This document shows positions 8,338 to 16,307 of a stretch of 28,838 nt of DNA, one piece after another (positions within the stretch are counted from its first letter, which is position 1; every line of letters begins with the position of its first letter). This DNA comes from DYGX01 sp035325905 (GTDB taxonomy: Bacteria; Chloroflexota; Anaerolineae; Aggregatilineales; Aggregatilineaceae). The notes beneath the pieces were generated by a model. It searched no databases. It worked only from the letters and a program-made list of their open reading frames with translations, and was not told the origin of the DNA. The position numbers were made by a program, and so were the translations under genes. The stretch is from positions 1 through 28,838 of the forward strand of contig DAOKYY010000041.1 of assembly GCA_035325905.1 (NCBI GenBank), written 5' to 3'.

Positions 8338-9126
8338 ATGAGCGAGCAGCCCTGCATCGAGGTGCGGTCGGTCAGCAAAACGTTTCGCGACGATGGGCGC
8401 GCGGTCCAGGCGCTGGCGGATGTCAGCTTTGCCGTGCGCCCCGGCGAGTTCGTGACGATCATCGGGCCGAGCGGCAGCGGCAAGAGCACGTTGTTCAACC
8501 TGATCACCGGCCTGACCGCGCCGGATACGGGCGAGGTGCTGATCGCCGGGCAGCCGGTCGCCGGGCGGACGGGGCTGGTCGGCCTGATGCCGCAGCGCGA
8601 CCTGCTGCTGCCGTGGCGCACCGTGTTGAACAATGTCATCCTCGGCCCGGAGCTGGACGGCGTGTCCAAGCGCGCCGCGCGCCGCCGCGCCCGCGAACTG
8701 ATGCCGCTCTTTGGGCTGGCCGGCTTCGAGCACGCCTATCCCGACACGCTGTCGGGCGGGATGCGCCAGCGGGCCGCGTTGCTGCGTACCTTTCTGACCG
8801 ATCGTGACGTGCTGCTGCTCGACGAGCCGTTTGGCGCGCTCGACGCGCTCACCCGCCGCGAGCTTCAGCGCTGGCTGCTGGAGATGTGGCGCCGCTTCGA
8901 CAAGACGATTCTGTTTATCACGCACGACGTAGAAGAAGCCGTCTACCTGGCCGACCGGGTGCTGGTTTTCAGCGCGCGGCCCGGCCGTATCACCAAAATC
9001 CTGACCGTCGATCTGCCGCGCCCGCGCAGCGCGATTTCGCTGCTGTCCGAAGACTTGCGGCAGCTGGAAGTGGAGCTGATCGAGGCGCTGGAAGACGGCA
9101 ACCGCCAGCCTGAACCTGCACCCTGA
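8338..9126 (+). CDS. ABC transporter ATP-binding protein (ThiZ-like)
   Basis: A complete ATPase of 262 aa. Walker A is GPSGSGKST, the Q loop is MPQRDLLLPW, the signature is LSGGMRQR, Walker B is VLLLDEPFGALD and the switch His is in FITHD. It groups by sequence with the nitrate/taurine/thiamine-precursor importers and should energise the permease and binding protein encoded immediately upstream. The frame is open back to 8125, overlapping the binding-protein gene, but ATG 8338 lies 4 bp after that gene's stop and begins the normal N-terminal strand, so it is the chosen start. Confidence in family is high; substrate follows from context only. Confidence 0.95.
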   Translation: MSEQPCIEVRSVSKTFRDDGRAVQALADVSFAVRPGEFVTIIGPSGSGKSTLFNLITGLTAPDTGEVLIAGQPVAGRTGLVGLMPQRDLLLPWRTVLNNVILGPELDGVSKRAARRRARELMPLFGLAGFEHAYPDTLSGGMRQRAALLRTFLTDRDVLLLDEPFGALDALTRRELQRWLLEMWRRFDKTILFITHDVEEAVYLADRVLVFSARPGRITKILTVDLPRPRSAISLLSEDLRQLEVELIEALEDGNRQPEPAP

Positions 9127-9139
9127 AGGAGCTTGCCCG

Positions 9140-9622
9140 ATGTTTGCTGAAGATGCCCTGTGGTCCGCGATTGACGCCTTCTGGCGGCGCTATCTGGCGA
9201 CGCTGCCCCCCGACGCGCCGCGCCCAGCCGGTTACACGGCGTGGGCGTTTGGCGACGGCCCGGAGATGGCCGACGAGCTGGGCGCGCTGGTCGTCGGGGG
9301 CACGAAGACCGCGACCTGCGGCCTGTTGTGGGAATACGAGGCGGAAGGCGACGCCCTGCCGAAGGTCGGCGATCTGAGCGTGATCGCTGCCGGCGACGGC
9401 AGGCCGCTGTGCGTCATCGAGGCGACCGAGGTCACGGTGCAGCCGTTCAACACGGTCGATGCGCGCTTCGCCTATGACGAGGGCGAAGGCGATCGCTCGT
9501 ATGACCACTGGCGCGAAGGGCACTGGCGCTTCTTTACGCGCGCCTGCGAGCAGCTTGGGCGCGAGGCCAGCGAGACGATGCCGGTGGTGTGCGAGCGCTT
9601 CCGCGTGGTGTTTCGCGGCTGA
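9140..9622 (+). CDS. ASCH-domain protein
   Basis: The 160-aa protein matches the ASCH/DUF984 pattern: an N-terminal helical part (FWRRYL), then GTKTATCGL (the conserved GxKxxT region of ASCH domains), VGD, and a C-terminal Trp/Arg-rich stretch ending MPVVCERFRVVF. ASCH domains resemble PUA folds and are thought to bind RNA or modified nucleosides; some members act as amidohydrolases on acetylated cytidine. AAGGAG about nine bases before the ATG is a good ribosome-binding site. The gene starts 13 bp after the transporter ATPase and may be the last gene of the thiamine operon, but no link to thiamine is known to me. Confidence 0.85.
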   Translation: MFAEDALWSAIDAFWRRYLATLPPDAPRPAGYTAWAFGDGPEMADELGALVVGGTKTATCGLLWEYEAEGDALPKVGDLSVIAAGDGRPLCVIEATEVTVQPFNTVDARFAYDEGEGDRSYDHWREGHWRFFTRACEQLGREASETMPVVCERFRVVFRG

Positions 9623-9702
9623 GCGGTGAAAACCGGGGAGGATCAGCAAAAGTGATAGCGGAAGCTCCGAGAAGCAGGGGCGGATAGCGGGCGGGAGTTT
9701 TG

Positions 9703-9725
9703 GCTGTTCTTCGCTGCTTTTCGCT
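9703..9725 (-). repeat. 23-bp dispersed repeat, copy 1 (inverted relative to copy at 21089)
   Basis: The reverse complement of 9703-9725 is identical over 23 bp to 21089-21111. The sequence is A/G-rich on the minus strand (AGCGAAAAGC..., ending GAACAGC). It lies in the 246-bp non-coding gap after the ASCH gene. Besides this repeat I see in that gap only weak, badly spaced -10-like sequences (for example GATAAT near 9766 and TATGAT near 9793), and no hairpin terminator with a T run. Confidence 0.75.
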
Positions 9726-9868
9726 GTATTCAGCTTTGAAAAACTGATGCGCTTCTAACGCGGGCGATAATCTGATTCTAACCTTGATCGCGTATGATAT
9801 GTGCGTCGCCGGGCCGGGGCTATACCGGCCGTCGAAGGCTCACCGCAGAGTAGATCGAGGGAAGAACG

Positions 9869-10219
9869 ATGGCAGCGCCATTCGCCGCTGATGCGACCGA
9901 GATGTCGCCGGAAGTGCTTGAACTGCTGGACCAGCGCATCGCTGAGCTGGTCGATACGGTGCGCGGTAATAACCGCCGGATCGAGGCGCTAAACGCCCGC
10001 ACCGAGGAAGCCAAAGAAGAACTGCGCGCGCTGCTGGAGCAGCGTGGCTCGAACTGGTCGGACGAGGAAGGCTACGCGCGGCTGGTGAACGACGCCGTGC
10101 GGCGCTGGTACGACACGCAGGCGCTCGATCGCCTGGTGATGAGCGACCCGCTTCGTCACGGCTGGCTGGTGGATTATCGCCGCGAAACCCCGGTTCGGGG
10201 AGGCGTGAAAGTCCGCTAA
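9869..10219 (+). CDS. Small helical protein of unknown function
   Basis: I do not recognise this 116-aa protein. Residues about 12-60 are strongly helical with heptad-like spacing (LLDQRIAEL, then EALNARTEEAKEELRALLEQ), suggesting a coiled coil. The second half (about 61-116) contains WSDEEGYARL and a Trp/Tyr/Arg-rich stretch ending in a basic tail. There is no signal peptide or membrane segment. It has a GAGGGAAG ribosome-binding region before ATG 9869 and is followed by a strong intrinsic terminator, so it appears to be a real, singly transcribed gene. Confidence 0.78.
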   Translation: MAAPFAADATEMSPEVLELLDQRIAELVDTVRGNNRRIEALNARTEEAKEELRALLEQRGSNWSDEEGYARLVNDAVRRWYDTQALDRLVMSDPLRHGWLVDYRRETPVRGGVKVR

Positions 10220-10241
10220 GCGCACAATACAGACAGTTCCC

Positions 10242-10303
10242 TACCGGCGGGCGGCCGGGCGTGACGGATATTCTGGCGCCCGGCGCGCCCGCTGGTACTT
10301 TTT
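10242..10303 (+). terminator. Strong intrinsic terminator after the 116-aa gene
   Basis: A long GC-rich hairpin forms between about 10242-10261 and 10277-10297. It has a perfect 7-bp inner stem (CCGGGCG with CGCCCGG), a single bulged G at 10285, and about 12 more pairs outward. The loop is 15 nt and the hairpin is followed by C then five T (10299-10303). It should end transcription of the gene at 9869 and insulate the winged-helix gene downstream. Confidence 0.85.
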
Positions 10304-10308
10304 CTGCA

Positions 10309-10338
10309 TTGCGCGATCTGCTTGTCCGCCGCTATAGT
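10309..10338 (+). promoter_or_regulatory. Candidate promoter of the winged-helix gene
   Basis: TTGCGC (10309-10314) and TATAGT (10333-10338) are spaced 18 bp, directly after the terminator and about 44 bp before the GTG at 10383. The -35 match is moderate and the -10 match good. Confidence 0.5.
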
Positions 10339-10382
10339 ACGAAGATGAGCCGCGCGTCCCGCAGCGCGAGGGTGGGCCAACC

Positions 10383-11075
10383 GTGATCGACGATTTGCAA
10401 AGACTTCCTCCCCAGGCGCTAACCGTCATTCGATTTCTGGCCGGGCGCGAGCGCGCGGCGGCGAGCGACATCGCCGGTGCCACGGGCCTGAGCGAGCGCG
10501 CTTTTGGCAAGGCGATTCGCGCGCTTGTCACGCGGCGCTTCGCGGAGATGCCGCAGCCGGGCATGTACCGGCTGTCCGAGCGCGGGCGGCAGGCGCTTGA
10601 GACGATCGACGAGGGCGCGCCGGGCGACCCAGACCCGGTTACGGACACGCTGGCCGCTGCGGGCGTGGTTCCTGCTGCGCTTGCCGGGCGCGACGAGCGG
10701 CGGCTGTCGGTGCTGGTCGCGCGCGAGTGGGTGCGCCACCTGCCCGCCAAGCTCATGGTCGGGTTCGACGCCGCGCCTGAGCCGGGGGCATCTGGCCCCG
10801 CGCAGCCGCTGGTCCTGCGCGTGCAGGCGTCCGGCTGCCTGATCGACCCGCCCGAGCACGCGCTGCACGTTCCCGCGCGCAAGCCGGCCGGCCCGGTCCA
10901 GTTCCGCCTGACGCCGCACGAGGGGCGGTCGATCCACGTGCGGGTCGAGGTCTACCGGGACGGGGCGCTGGTGGGCGGGCTGTTTTTCGAGGTTCCGGTC
11001 ACTGATCTGCCCACGCCGCTCAGCGCGCAATTCCACGCGCTGGGCGCGAGGGTCCCGCTCGCGCCACGCGCCTGA
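10383..11075 (+). CDS. Winged-helix protein with C-terminal beta-rich domain, function unknown
   Basis: This 230-aa protein has a GTG start preceded by a GAGGGTGGG ribosome-binding region. Residues about 1-72 form a MarR/ArsR-like winged helix: helices around ALTVIRFLAG and SDIAGATGLSERAFGKAI, then a wing ending MYRLSERG. The second half (about 95-230) is rich in short strands (LVLRVQASG, VQFRLTP, IHVRVEVYRDGALVGGLFF) and resembles the beta-sandwich modules appended to some Chloroflexota and cyanobacterial signalling or conflict proteins. That resemblance is from memory of the pattern and has not been checked. No membrane segment is seen. It may be a transcription regulator with a ligand-binding or protein-binding C-terminal domain, but no target can be named. 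Confidence 0.82.
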   Translation: MIDDLQRLPPQALTVIRFLAGRERAAASDIAGATGLSERAFGKAIRALVTRRFAEMPQPGMYRLSERGRQALETIDEGAPGDPDPVTDTLAAAGVVPAALAGRDERRLSVLVAREWVRHLPAKLMVGFDAAPEPGASGPAQPLVLRVQASGCLIDPPEHALHVPARKPAGPVQFRLTPHEGRSIHVRVEVYRDGALVGGLFFEVPVTDLPTPLSAQFHALGARVPLAPRA

Positions 11076-11147
11076 GCGACGACTGCTTCTCCGCTTGCCA
11101 CTCCCTTTTTTGGCTCAGCATTTGCTGCGGTTTCAGCGCGAACGGTC

Positions 11148-11153
11148 TATAAT
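11148..11153 (+). promoter_or_regulatory. Candidate -10 element before the PAS kinase
   Basis: A perfect TATAAT lies 72 bp before the likely ATG at 11226 in a non-coding, relatively AT-rich stretch. A matching -35 at the usual distance is poor (TTGCTG is 20 bp away), so only the -10 is supported. Confidence 0.4.
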
Positions 11154-11225
11154 TCACCCATCAATGGTTCACCGAACTATGTCTGTTGTTATGTCGCCGC
11201 GCCAGCCGAAAGCGTGCATTTAATC

Positions 11226-12836
11226 ATGCCAAAGCCTCTTGCCGCGCTTAGGGCCGCACTGCGTCGCCTGGTTTGCGCTCGATCTCAGCGCGAGCGCGAG
11301 CTGGAAGCCGAGCTACGCAAGTTCTCGCGGGCGGTTGAGCAAAGCCCCAGTACGGTCATGATCACCGATCTCGCGGGGAACATCGAGTACGTCAACCCGA
11401 AGTTCACCGAGCTAACCGGCTACACGCTTGACGAAGTGCGCGGGCGCAATCCACGCTTTCTGAAATCGGGCCACACGCCCGACGAAGAATACGCCCGTAT
11501 GTGGCGCACGATCAGCAGCGGCGGCGAGTGGCGCGGGGTGCTGCACAACGTCAAGAAGAACGGCGAGCGGTATTGGGAATCCGCCTTGATGGCGCCGATC
11601 AAGAATGCGGACGGCCAGATCACGCACTATATCGCGCTCAAGGAAGATATTACCGCGCGTAAGGCTGCCGAAGACGCGCTGCGCGCTCACGCCGAGGAAA
11701 TGGAGCGGCGCGTTGCGGAGCGCACAGCCGATCTTGAGCACGAGCGCGCGCTGCTGCGGGCCATTCTGGACGCGATGACCGAAGGCGTCCTCTACGTCGA
11801 GGGCAGGACGATCACCTACAGCAACCGCGCGCTGGGGCAGATGCTCGGTCTGCCGCCGGACAGCCTGCTGGGCCGCGATCTGCCCGCGCTGTACGGGCGC
11901 GTGGTGCGCTCTGGCCCCACCTACGAGCACCTGCGCACCGTGATAGACAGCGTGCTGGACCGCGACCCGCTGTGGAGCGGTGAGCTAAGCCTGGAGCGGC
12001 CCGACGGGACGCGCGTCGATGTGGCGGTGATTACCGCCCAGGTCAGCGGCCCGACCGGCGAGCGACTGGGGCGGGTGAGTGTGCTGCGCGATATCAGCCA
12101 CGAGAAGGACCTGAACGAGCAACGCGAGCGTTTTCTGCGGCACGCCGCGCATGAGCTGCGCACGCCGCTCTCGAACTTCAAAACGCGGCTTTACCTGCTG
12201 CGCCGCCAGCCAGAGCGCCTGTTCAGCCATCTGGCCGTGATGGAGCGCGTGTCCGACGAGATGAACGAGCTGGTCGAAGACCTGCTCGACGTGTTCCGCT
12301 TGCAGCGCGATACGAACGAGCTGGGCCGCGAGGATGTCGAGCTATGCGTGCTGCTTGACGACGTAGTCGCCGCGTGCCAGGCGGCGGCGGAACACCAGAA
12401 GGCCGGGCTTCGTCTTTCGATGGCCGGCGGGCCAGTGTTTGTCTGGGCGGACCCGGAGCGCCTTCGGCAGGCGCTCGTCCGGCTGGTGGCGAGCGCGCTC
12501 GACGCGACGGACGAAGGCGGCGTGGTCGAGGTGTCGCTGGCGGTCGAGCCGGGCGAGGCGGGCAACTGGGCAGTGATTAGCGTGTCCGACAACGGGCCGG
12601 GCCTGCCGCCCGATCAACTGCCCCACGTTTTCGACCCCTTTTACCGGGTCGCGCAAGGCGCGCACAGCGCCGGCGTCGGCCTGGGATTGACTCTGGCGCG
12701 GCAGATCGTGGAGCTTCATCAGGGGACGCTGACGGCCCGCAACGCCGCCGGGCGCGGAACGGTGTTCGAGGTGCGGCTGCTGGAGTGCGCAAGCTGTTAC
12801 GACAGCGCCGCCGAGGAATTATCCAGCGAGAGGTGA
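11226..12836 (+). CDS. PAS-PAS histidine kinase with degenerate N box
   Basis: The 536-aa protein (ATG 11226; an in-frame GTG at 11214 would add four residues) has PAS 1 at about 35-145 (VNPKFTELTGY, then NGERYWES and a PAC end DITARK), a charged coiled-coil linker, PAS 2 at about 178-290, HisKA with His309 in AHELRTP, and an HATPase domain at about 400-530. G boxes DNGPGLPP and GVGLGLTLAR are intact. The N box reads RLVASALDAT, so the Asn that holds the ATP-Mg ion is Ser423. No transmembrane helix is present. No response regulator lies next to it, so it is an orphan here. The N-box change may reduce or alter ATP use. Confidence 0.92.
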   Translation: MPKPLAALRAALRRLVCARSQRERELEAELRKFSRAVEQSPSTVMITDLAGNIEYVNPKFTELTGYTLDEVRGRNPRFLKSGHTPDEEYARMWRTISSGGEWRGVLHNVKKNGERYWESALMAPIKNADGQITHYIALKEDITARKAAEDALRAHAEEMERRVAERTADLEHERALLRAILDAMTEGVLYVEGRTITYSNRALGQMLGLPPDSLLGRDLPALYGRVVRSGPTYEHLRTVIDSVLDRDPLWSGELSLERPDGTRVDVAVITAQVSGPTGERLGRVSVLRDISHEKDLNEQRERFLRHAAHELRTPLSNFKTRLYLLRRQPERLFSHLAVMERVSDEMNELVEDLLDVFRLQRDTNELGREDVELCVLLDDVVAACQAAAEHQKAGLRLSMAGGPVFVWADPERLRQALVRLVASALDATDEGGVVEVSLAVEPGEAGNWAVISVSDNGPGLPPDQLPHVFDPFYRVAQGAHSAGVGLGLTLARQIVELHQGTLTARNAAGRGTVFEVRLLECASCYDSAAEELSSER

Positions 12837-12849
12837 GATAACGCGCTCG

Positions 12850-13320
12850 ATGCGGATCACGGTCATCAAAAACGATCATGAGGGCGCCGAGGTGTGGCGC
12901 TATCAGGGGACGCTGCTGGAGCGCGGCTCCGGCTGGGTCAAGCTGGAAGCGCATTTTGACCGCCCCGACCGCGTGACGCCCTATCACACCTTCCGCCAGG
13001 GCGATCGTTTCGTCGAGTGGTTTTACGCGGATCGCTGGTACAGCGTCTTTGAGATGCATGACGTGGACGATGACCGGCTGGTGGGCTGGTACTGCAACAT
13101 CAGCCGCCCGGCCATGATCCGCGATGGCATAGTGACGGCGGATGACCTGGCGCTCGACCTGTTTGTCGCACCAGACGGCGCGCTCACCGTGCTGGACGAG
13201 GATGAGTTCGACGCGCTGCCGATCGACGAGGGCACGCGCCGCGCCGCCCGCGCCGCCCTGGATGAGCTGCGCGGCATGGTGGCAGGGCGTCGCGCCCCGT
13301 TCGACGCGCTTCCCGGCTGA
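12850..13320 (+). CDS. DUF402-family protein
   Basis: The 156-aa protein carries the DUF402 pattern: Tyr/Trp-rich FVEWFYADRWYSVFE, then GWYCNIS followed by Pro, then the acidic DDLALDLFV and LDEDEFDAL. Family members studied elsewhere include FomD-like nucleotide hydrolases and a Bacillus/Staphylococcus nucleoside tri-/diphosphatase, in which conserved acidic residues bind metal. The same acidic positions appear kept here, so phosphatase activity on a nucleotide is plausible but unproven. It starts 13 bp after the histidine kinase and could be co-transcribed with it. It converges with the DUF2085 gene, with only 13 bp between the stop codons. Confidence 0.87.
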   Translation: MRITVIKNDHEGAEVWRYQGTLLERGSGWVKLEAHFDRPDRVTPYHTFRQGDRFVEWFYADRWYSVFEMHDVDDDRLVGWYCNISRPAMIRDGIVTADDLALDLFVAPDGALTVLDEDEFDALPIDEGTRRAARAALDELRGMVAGRRAPFDALPG

Positions 13321-13333
13321 CAGGCCGCGCAAG

Positions 13334-14173
13334 CTACCCCGGCAGGTTGAAGCCGTCCCATGTCCCGGTGAGCAGGTAGCGCAGCGCGTCGATTCCGCCG
13401 ATCAGCGCCAGCGCGAACCCCACCCCCGCGACGGCGGGTAGCGCCAGATCGCGCCAGCGTTGCGCCGCGCTCTCGCGCCGGGTCACGCTCAGGAACAGCA
13501 CCGATCCGATCAGCGCGAACATCAACAGCACGCCCAGCGCGCTGACCATCCCGGCGATCCACAGGATGGCTGTTTGCTGCGCCAGCACCAGCGCCCCGAC
13601 AACCGCCAGCGCGCCGAGCAGCAGAGCCAGCTCGCGCCAGCTATTCAGCGGCGCGCCCGCGCCGGGCGCGCGCCAGACCGTCGCGTTGAAGACTGGCAGC
13701 GCGAGCGTGATCATCGCCGCGCCCGCCAGCAGCCCGGTGATCAGGCGCAGGGTGTTCTGCGGCGTGTAGATCGGCGTGTAGAAGTCGAACAGCGAGAGAT
13801 AGCTGTTCAGCCCGTCGAGCGCGACCGTTCCCCCCAGCGCCAGCAGCGGCAGCAGCAGGCGCAGCGCCGGGAGGCGCGCCGCTCGCAGACGACCGCGCGC
13901 CGCGAAGACGCCCAGCCCCACCGCCACGCCGAGGTAAATTCCTGTGCAGCGCGCGCAGAGCGGCAGCGGCTCGTCGTGGATGTGGAACGAGCGCGCCGCG
14001 ATACGATGGCACACCGCGTACCCGATCGCCCCTGCCTTGCCGAGCGCGCCGGGCGGCGTCATGCTGAGCCACACCAGCGCGATCAGAGCGGTGGTCGCGA
14101 TCAGCGCGGCGGTCAGCAGGCGCGGATAGGCGGCGGACGGGGCGCGCGAAGGCGGCGGGCTGGAGTCGTGCAT
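13334..14173 (-). CDS. DUF2085 multi-pass membrane protein
   Basis: The 279-aa protein has a first hydrophobic segment at about 19-38, then the conserved Cys/His motif CHRIAARSFHIH followed by PLCARCTGIYLG, which defines DUF2085. At least five more hydrophobic segments follow. The Cys and His residues are probably metal- or redox-active, but the family's function is not known to me. It is the only minus-strand gene between 1 and 21.1 kb and stands alone. It is divergent from the epimerase gene with 137 bp between the starts. No clear minus-strand promoter was seen in that gap. Confidence 0.85.
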   Translation of the reverse strand: MHDSSPPPSRAPSAAYPRLLTAALIATTALIALVWLSMTPPGALGKAGAIGYAVCHRIAARSFHIHDEPLPLCARCTGIYLGVAVGLGVFAARGRLRAARLPALRLLLPLLALGGTVALDGLNSYLSLFDFYTPIYTPQNTLRLITGLLAGAAMITLALPVFNATVWRAPGAGAPLNSWRELALLLGALAVVGALVLAQQTAILWIAGMVSALGVLLMFALIGSVLFLSVTRRESAAQRWRDLALPAVAGVGFALALIGGIDALRYLLTGTWDGFNLPG

Positions 14174-14228
14174 CGGCAGGGCGCTTTCTGAATGGCGTGC
14201 GGACCGCGACGGCTGGCGCGCCGGGTCG

Positions 14229-14237
14229 TGCTATAAT
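14229..14237 (+). promoter_or_regulatory. Extended -10 promoter of the epimerase gene
   Basis: TGCTATAAT is a perfect extended -10 (TGn plus TATAAT). There is no good -35 at 17 bp, as is common for extended -10 promoters. The leader to ATG 14311 would be about 67 nt. Confidence 0.55.
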
Positions 14238-14310
14238 GCCAGATCGAGCTTGTGGCTCACCTGAAGCGTAACACCCATACCGGGCGGCGGCAAGCCCGGC
14301 GGAGGCATCA

Positions 14311-15255
14311 ATGCAGTTCTTGATCACGGGGGGGGCCGGGTTCCTGGGGCATGCGCTGGCCCGGCGGCTGCTGGAATACGGCCACGGCGTGCGCGTGGTG
14401 GACGACCTGAGCGCGGGCGACCCGGGCCGCCTGCCCGAAGACGCGGTGTTTGCGCGCGGGGATGTCAACGACGTGCCGCGCCTGTGGACCCTGCTGCAAG
14501 GCGTCGATTGTGTTTACCATCTGGCGGCGCGCGTCAGCGTGCCGGAGAGCGTCCGCTACCCGCGCGAGTACAACACCGTCAACGTCGGCGGGACGGTCAG
14601 CGTGCTCGAAGCCATGCGCGATGTAGGCGTCAAGCGGCTGGTGTTCGCCTCGTCGGGCGCGATCTACGGCAACCAGGCGCACCAGCCGCTATACGAGGCG
14701 CTCCCGCCCGACCCGCTGTCGCCTTACGCGGTCAGCAAGCTCGCCGCCGAGCACTACATTCACACGGTGGGGCGGCTGTGGCAGGTCGAGACGGTTAGCC
14801 TGCGTGTGTTCAACGCCTACGGACCGTTCCAGCAGCTTCCGAACGCGCACCCGCCAGTGATCCCGCAGTTTATCTGGCAGGCGTTGGGCGGCGGATCGCT
14901 GGTGCTGCACAACAACGGCGCGCAGACGCGGGACTTCGTCTACCTCGACGACGTGGTGGACGCGCTCGTCGCGGCGGCGACCGCGCCCGATGTGGACCGG
15001 CGAATCATCAACGTCGGCAGCGGCGTCGAGACCAGCATCCGCGAGCTGGCGCTGGCGGTCGGCGAAGTCATCGGGCGCGACGTGCACCTGCTGAACGTGG
15101 GCGCCGAAAGCGGCGGCGTCAGCCGCATGTGCGCCGACCTGACGCTGGCCCGGTCGCTGCTCGGCTATACGCCGAAGGTCTTTCTGCGCGAGGGCTTGCA
15201 GCGCATGGTCGCCCAGGATGTGCGCTTCGCGCGGCTGGTGGAGCAGGCGGAGTGA
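14311..15255 (+). CDS. NAD-dependent nucleotide-sugar epimerase/dehydratase (extended SDR)
   Basis: This 314-aa protein begins with the Rossmann motif GGAGFLG, has the acidic residue after strand 2 (VVDDLSAG), VYHLAA, the catalytic Ser in FASSGAIYG, and the Tyr-x3-Lys pair in PYAVSKLAAE. The substrate loop R-V-F-N-A-Y-G-P is typical of the UDP-glucose 4-epimerase group. It probably converts a nucleotide-activated sugar for surface polysaccharide; the exact sugar cannot be assigned. GGAGG six bases before the ATG supports the start. The stop overlaps the GTG start of the M28 peptidase gene (GTGA at 15252-15255), so the two are likely co-translated. Confidence 0.92.
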   Translation: MQFLITGGAGFLGHALARRLLEYGHGVRVVDDLSAGDPGRLPEDAVFARGDVNDVPRLWTLLQGVDCVYHLAARVSVPESVRYPREYNTVNVGGTVSVLEAMRDVGVKRLVFASSGAIYGNQAHQPLYEALPPDPLSPYAVSKLAAEHYIHTVGRLWQVETVSLRVFNAYGPFQQLPNAHPPVIPQFIWQALGGGSLVLHNNGAQTRDFVYLDDVVDALVAAATAPDVDRRIINVGSGVETSIRELALAVGEVIGRDVHLLNVGAESGGVSRMCADLTLARSLLGYTPKVFLREGLQRMVAQDVRFARLVEQAE

Positions 15256-16274
15256 GCGTCCACCGATCGTCGCGGTTGCGCGTGCGCCGCTGGCTGGGCG
15301 GCTTGCTGGCCGCCGCGCTGCTCACGCTGGCAGCGGGGCGCGCGCGGGCGCAGGACCCGCCCGATTTTCTCGCGTTGATCGGCGCCGAGGGCGTGATGGC
15401 GCATGTCCACGCGCTCGCGGTCGAGATCGGCCCGCGCCCGATGGGCAGCGAGGCCGAAGCGCGGGCGGCGGAGTACGTCGCGGCGGCGCTCGGAAGCTGG
15501 GGCTATGCGGTGGAGATGCAGGAGTTTGAGACGCTGGCGCCCTCTGGCCGGGGCGTCGTCACCTCGCGCAACGTGATCGCGACGCGGCGCGGCAGCGACC
15601 CAACTGCTCCGCCGGTCGTGCTGGGCGCGCACCTCGATTCGGTGCCGTCCGGCCCCGGCGCGGGCGATAACGCTTCCGGGGTGGCGGCGCTGCTGGGCGC
15701 GGCGGAGACGCTCCGCGACTTCGAGCCGGCGCATACGCTCGTCTTCGTCGCGTTCGGCGCGGAAGAAAGCGGCTCGCCGAGCGGCGCGCAGGTGTTTTTG
15801 GACTCGCTTGGCGGCGGTGCGACGGACGTTCTCGCGATGATCAATATCGACTCGGTCGGCGTTGGCGCGGCGCTGTACGTCTACGCCGGGGCGGAAGTCG
15901 CGTGGCCGGATGGCCGGAACGCCGCGCCGGAGATCGCGGGCGGGCCGGTGTGGGTGCGGGACCTCGCGCTCGATCTCGCCGCCGAAATGAATATCCCTCT
16001 GCGCACCACACCCGGCGAGACGTGGGACGGTTTTATTGGCGACTGGAGCGATCACTACCCGTTTGTGAAGGCGGGCGTGCCGGTCGCCTATTTCGAGGCG
16101 TGGTTGTGGGAGGATGCCGGCGATCCCTGGTGGGGCCAGGAAACACGTGACGGCGATGTGATGCACACGCAGCGCGACGTGTATCGCGCGGTCAAACCGG
16201 CGCAGGTCGAGCAGGCCGCCGAGTTGGTCGCGGCGACGGCGGCAGCGATCGCCAGCGGCGCGCCGGGGCCGTAG
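15252..16274 (+). CDS. Secreted M28-family zinc aminopeptidase
   Basis: The 340-aa protein (GTG 15252) has a signal peptide with basic start, hydrophobic core (LLAAALLTLAAG) and likely cleavage at ARA/QD near residue 34. The di-zinc site is complete: His127 and Asp129 in GAHLDSV, Asp139 in GDNASG, catalytic Glu171 with Glu172, Asp200 in NIDSVG, and His268 in SDHYPF. It should remove N-terminal residues from peptides outside the membrane. The frame is open to 15129, but that would overlap the epimerase gene deeply; the GTGA overlap start puts the signal peptide at the N terminus. A PPC-like secreted protein is encoded next. Confidence 0.93.
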   Translation: MSVHRSSRLRVRRWLGGLLAAALLTLAAGRARAQDPPDFLALIGAEGVMAHVHALAVEIGPRPMGSEAEARAAEYVAAALGSWGYAVEMQEFETLAPSGRGVVTSRNVIATRRGSDPTAPPVVLGAHLDSVPSGPGAGDNASGVAALLGAAETLRDFEPAHTLVFVAFGAEESGSPSGAQVFLDSLGGGATDVLAMINIDSVGVGAALYVYAGAEVAWPDGRNAAPEIAGGPVWVRDLALDLAAEMNIPLRTTPGETWDGFIGDWSDHYPFVKAGVPVAYFEAWLWEDAGDPWWGQETRDGDVMHTQRDVYRAVKPAQVEQAAELVAATAAAIASGAPGP

Positions 16275-16307
16275 CGATCCCGCGTGACGGGGCCGCGTTT
16301 CGCTCAA

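Noticed and set aside
9736..9771. Promoter made of TTGAAA (9736) and GATAAT (9766)
   Set aside because: The spacing is 24 bp, too long for a sigma70-type promoter.
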